64,000 nucleotides of DNA, taken from assembly GCA_000169995.1 (NCBI GenBank), contig AAZW01000027.1:1-64000 (forward strand). Reading direction: 5' to 3'. The DNA is from Vibrionales bacterium SWAT-3 (lineage in GTDB: Bacteria; Pseudomonadota; Gammaproteobacteria; Enterobacterales; Vibrionaceae). The translations under genes were made by a program, and so were the position numbers. Under the pieces are notes generated by a model. The model was not told the origin of the DNA. It made no database searches and saw nothing but the letters and a program-made list of their open reading frames with translations. Position 1 is the first letter of the stretch. Each line of letters opens with the position of its first letter. This document shows, piece after piece, positions 61,784 to 64,000 of the stretch.

Positions 61784-63131
61784 GGCTCTTCTCCGCTTAG
61801 ATGAGTCTATAAACTAACAATAAAACCGCTAACACATTGATTTACAATCGCTTCCCACCTTATATATCAGTGTTGTAGTTTGTCGTTATTATCTTCCGCT
61901 CTATTTAACTTTAAAGGCCAATCCGTACAGTCTGTAACGCTTGAAGAAAGCTCTCATTCAGTACTCGTCAAGTGCAAGCGAGATAGACGCTGTAAAGTTG
62001 TTGATCCTGAGACTGGAGCTCCGCGCACCGTCGACCACTACGTTCACCGTCGCCTGTCGGATTTACCTGTCAGTGGTCGCCCTTGCGTTATAGAAATTGA
62101 ATTGGCTCAGACAAGGGATAGGCTCGGCCGAAGGTTGATTGAAGAGGCTGATTTTGTTGATAAGGGGAGTCGTTATACAAAGAGGTTCTGTCACTTTATT
62201 AGTGGACTGTGCCGCTATATGAGCATCCACGCAGTGTCGAAGCATTTAGACATACGCTGGGAAACCGTGAAAAATATCGATAAAGCATTCCTTCTCTCTA
62301 CCTTGCCTGCTTTAGAGCCTAAGAAGTTGACCAACCTTGTTCATATTGGCGTTGATGAAGTCGCCAGGGCTAAAGGCCATGATTATATGACCGTCGTTTA
62401 TGATCTCGTTTCAGGACAACTTATTTGGGTTGACCATGGGCGGACTTCAAACGTACTCATCAACTTTTTTGAACAATTATCACCGCAAACGAGAGACGGC
62501 ATCCAAGCGGTATCAATGGATATGGGGCAATCTTACCAATCAGCAGTGAGAAACGCTCTTCCGAATGCAGACATCGTTTTTGACCGGTTTCACGTTATGC
62601 AGAACTACTCTCTTCTGATAAGGAAAGAGCGTAATAAAGCGTTTAGGAAAGGAACACATGACGAGAAGAAAATGCTTAAAGGGACGCTATTTTTACTCCT
62701 CAAAAATGCGCCGAAATTAAGCGATAAGCAGTCAGATAGGCTAGATGATTTACTGGAAAGCAATAAGACTCTTTGTACGATTTATATGCTCAAAGAGCAG
62801 CTTCAAGCCTTATGGGATGAACGTAATTTTGACTTGATGATCGCAGCGCTTGATGCGTGGTGCCAGCTTGCTAAAAAGACGAGGATCTTATCTCTCATCA
62901 ACTTTGCAGACGCGCTTTGGGAGAGAAGAGTTGGGATCTGCAACTATGCAAAATATAAGCTGACGAATGCCCGAGTGGAAGCAGGGAATGTATCGATAGG
63001 TCTTCTTAGACGGAGAGCCCGAGGAGTAAGGGATACTGATTACTTTAAATTGAAGATTAGACAAACCTCAATCCTAGAAACTCACTCTACCATTTATCCG
63101 GAAATCAAGCTCATCTAAGCGGAGAAGAGCC
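61784..63131 (+). mobile_element. ISL3-family insertion sequence, copy 4 (hybrid junction)
   Basis: 1,348 bp, same transposase translation as the other copies, but its flanks do not match: GATTAGC at the left, ACTGAGC at the right. The right flank is that of copy 2. It is therefore a recombination product joining two insertion sites, as expected at a tandem-duplication junction. Confidence 0.9.
61880..63118 (+). CDS. ISL3-family transposase (copy 4)
   Basis: 412 residues, identical in translation to the other copies. Confidence 0.93.
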   Translation: MSLLSSALFNFKGQSVQSVTLEESSHSVLVKCKRDRRCKVVDPETGAPRTVDHYVHRRLSDLPVSGRPCVIEIELAQTRDRLGRRLIEEADFVDKGSRYTKRFCHFISGLCRYMSIHAVSKHLDIRWETVKNIDKAFLLSTLPALEPKKLTNLVHIGVDEVARAKGHDYMTVVYDLVSGQLIWVDHGRTSNVLINFFEQLSPQTRDGIQAVSMDMGQSYQSAVRNALPNADIVFDRFHVMQNYSLLIRKERNKAFRKGTHDEKKMLKGTLFLLLKNAPKLSDKQSDRLDDLLESNKTLCTIYMLKEQLQALWDERNFDLMIAALDAWCQLAKKTRILSLINFADALWERRVGICNYAKYKLTNARVEAGNVSIGLLRRRARGVRDTDYFKLKIRQTSILETHSTIYPEIKLI

Positions 63132-63181
63132 ACTGAGCTAATGTACCGAAAACAGTGAGTGATACTGAGGGAGTTATCACA

Positions 63182-64000
63182 CTATGTGAGCCGATGAGCG
63201 AACGCAGGCATGAACTCTAAGTTTTCGCGAATCGTTTCTAGTAGAGCTTCATCAATGTGCGATCCCGTATCGACGATTGGGTTTAGGATCAGGGCGCGTT
63301 TCGCTGTGGCAATATCTCCCGTGATTGCTGCTTTTACGGTGAGGGTTTCAAACTCTTTCATTTGCTGGATCAAGCGCAGCGTGTCACTGTCAAAAGGCTC
63401 GACGTTGAGTGGGATGATTTCACTGCTGGTGAGCACAGAGCTGACTTCCACCGCGCAGTCATCTGGCAACCCTTGTATTGCGCCGTTATTGCGGGTGTTT
63501 ACATGCATGATAGAGCGCTTGTTGTTATTAATACTGCTCATCAACTCACAAGCCGCTTCAGAGTAATAGGCACCTCCACGCTCTTCTAACAGTTGAGGTT
63601 TGGTGTCTAACATTGGGTCTTTGTATATCTCAAGCAGTTGTTTCTCAACTTGAGCCACCAAGTCGGCGCGGTTAGCGTTGTTCTTCGACGCCTCAAACTC
63701 TTTATCTAAGATATCTCGAGACTGATAGTAGTAACGCAGGTATGCACATGGAATGATGTTGAGTGAGCGAATCAACTCGCCGTCCCATTCAAAGGGAGGG
63801 ATATTTTTCGGCATCATTTGATCATTGCCACCAAGAAGTTGATTGATGACCTCACCCAGTTTGTCTTGTCCTTCATGTAGCACCTTACGAGCCCACACTA
63901 AGTGGTTCAAGCCCGCAATTTGCATCGTAATGTCTTCACGTTTTGCGCCAAGCATTTTGGCTGCACCAAGCTCCATGTTGACTGGAACGTTACACAGACC
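63182..64000 (-). CDS. GH4 6-phospho-beta-glucosidase-like, second copy (partial, runs off right edge)
   Basis: The translation over the visible part is the same as the gene at 35509-36837, shifted by 27,673 bp; its 5' end would be at about 64510, outside. It shows AGLNHLVWARKV but not the NAD motif. It is the first gene of the second copy of the duplicated unit. Confidence 0.9.
   Translation of the reverse strand, partial: GLCNVPVNMELGAAKMLGAKREDITMQIAGLNHLVWARKVLHEGQDKLGEVINQLLGGNDQMMPKNIPPFEWDGELIRSLNIIPCAYLRYYYQSRDILDKEFEASKNNANRADLVAQVEKQLLEIYKDPMLDTKPQLLEERGGAYYSEAACELMSSINNNKRSIMHVNTRNNGAIQGLPDDCAVEVSSVLTSSEIIPLNVEPFDSDTLRLIQQMKEFETLTVKAAITGDIATAKRALILNPIVDTGSHIDEALLETIRENLEFMPAFAHRLT

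Larger units (their letters stand above)
35459..63131. repeat. 27,673-bp unit, start of a tandem duplication
   Basis: The unit begins right after ISL3 copy 2 and ends with ISL3 copy 4. Sequence from 63132 to the window end repeats 35459-36327 (869 bp visible; I found no difference where I compared the two). The second unit therefore starts at 63132 and continues outside. All genes from GH4 to the AraC/siderophore locus would be present twice. A chimeric assembly is the alternative. Confidence 0.75.

Noticed and set aside
1..64000. CRISPR arrays, tRNA or rRNA genes
   Set aside because: No regularly spaced repeats, cloverleaf-like sequences or rRNA-like stretches were seen by eye.

Overview
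The window looks like a chromosome segment of a marine Vibrio, probably of the Splendidus clade. This rests on gene types and protein character (AraC-azlCD pair, RNase HI with an N-terminal viroplasmin-like domain, ABC1 kinase/glutathione peroxidase/DUF3429 set, Fur-boxed siderophore-type gene, SoxR without SoxS, AhpC/AhpF), not on any database search. No rRNA, tRNA or CRISPR array was seen.

Layout. 1-3447: a minus-strand two-gene unit, an MBL-fold hydrolase followed 2 bp later by a trypsin-like protease fused to a STAND/NACHT-type NTPase that runs off the left edge. This resembles an AVAST (Avs)-type anti-phage module and is the best candidate for a defence system. 3.6-6.7 kb: an ISL3-family IS and an IS3-family IS. 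6.8-13.6 kb: an orphan gene, a MocR regulator, a decayed TauD/TfdA oxygenase, a beta-hydroxyacid dehydrogenase, a TauE exporter cut by an IS256-family IS, and a lipoprotein. 13.9-28 kb: ordinary Vibrio genes (AraC-azlCD, DUF2059, RNase HI, two glycosyltransferases and a flippase, LysE, APH-like kinase, GNAT, glutathione peroxidase, ABC1 kinase, DCC protein, DUF1439 lipoprotein). azlC and the ABC1 kinase each carry a single frameshift. 28-31 kb: a CDGSH/glutamate-synthase-like gene split by a second IS3 copy exactly inside its first CDGSH motif. 31.1-33.3 kb: a SoxR module with an 18-bp sox box in a 19-bp promoter spacer, controlling an arylamine N-acetyltransferase and a flavin reductase, with soxR nearby. 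33.3-38.2 kb: ChbG-like deacetylase and GH4 phospho-glucosidase, separated and flanked by two more ISL3 copies. 38.3-61.8 kb: LysR, VOC protein, globin, sulfatase, a LacI-porin-SnoaL-MFS catabolic set, SSS symporter with L-serine dehydratase, Lrp-LysE, ahpCF, a serine hydrolase, an RlpA-like protein, and an AraC/Fur-box siderophore-type locus whose second gene is cut by ISL3 copy 4.

Genome dynamics dominate. Four ISL3 copies have the same length (1,348 bp), the same orientation and identical transposase translations. Copies 1-3 have perfect 7-bp target duplications. Copy 4 has the left flank of one insertion and the right flank of copy 2, and the sequence after it (63132-64000) repeats 35459-36327. 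That is the signature of a 27,673-bp IS-bounded tandem duplication, or of an assembly loop through the repeat. The three clean ISL3 sites also share an unusual target, a palindrome-like ATTA/TAAT flank around a 7-bp core with TGA in the middle.
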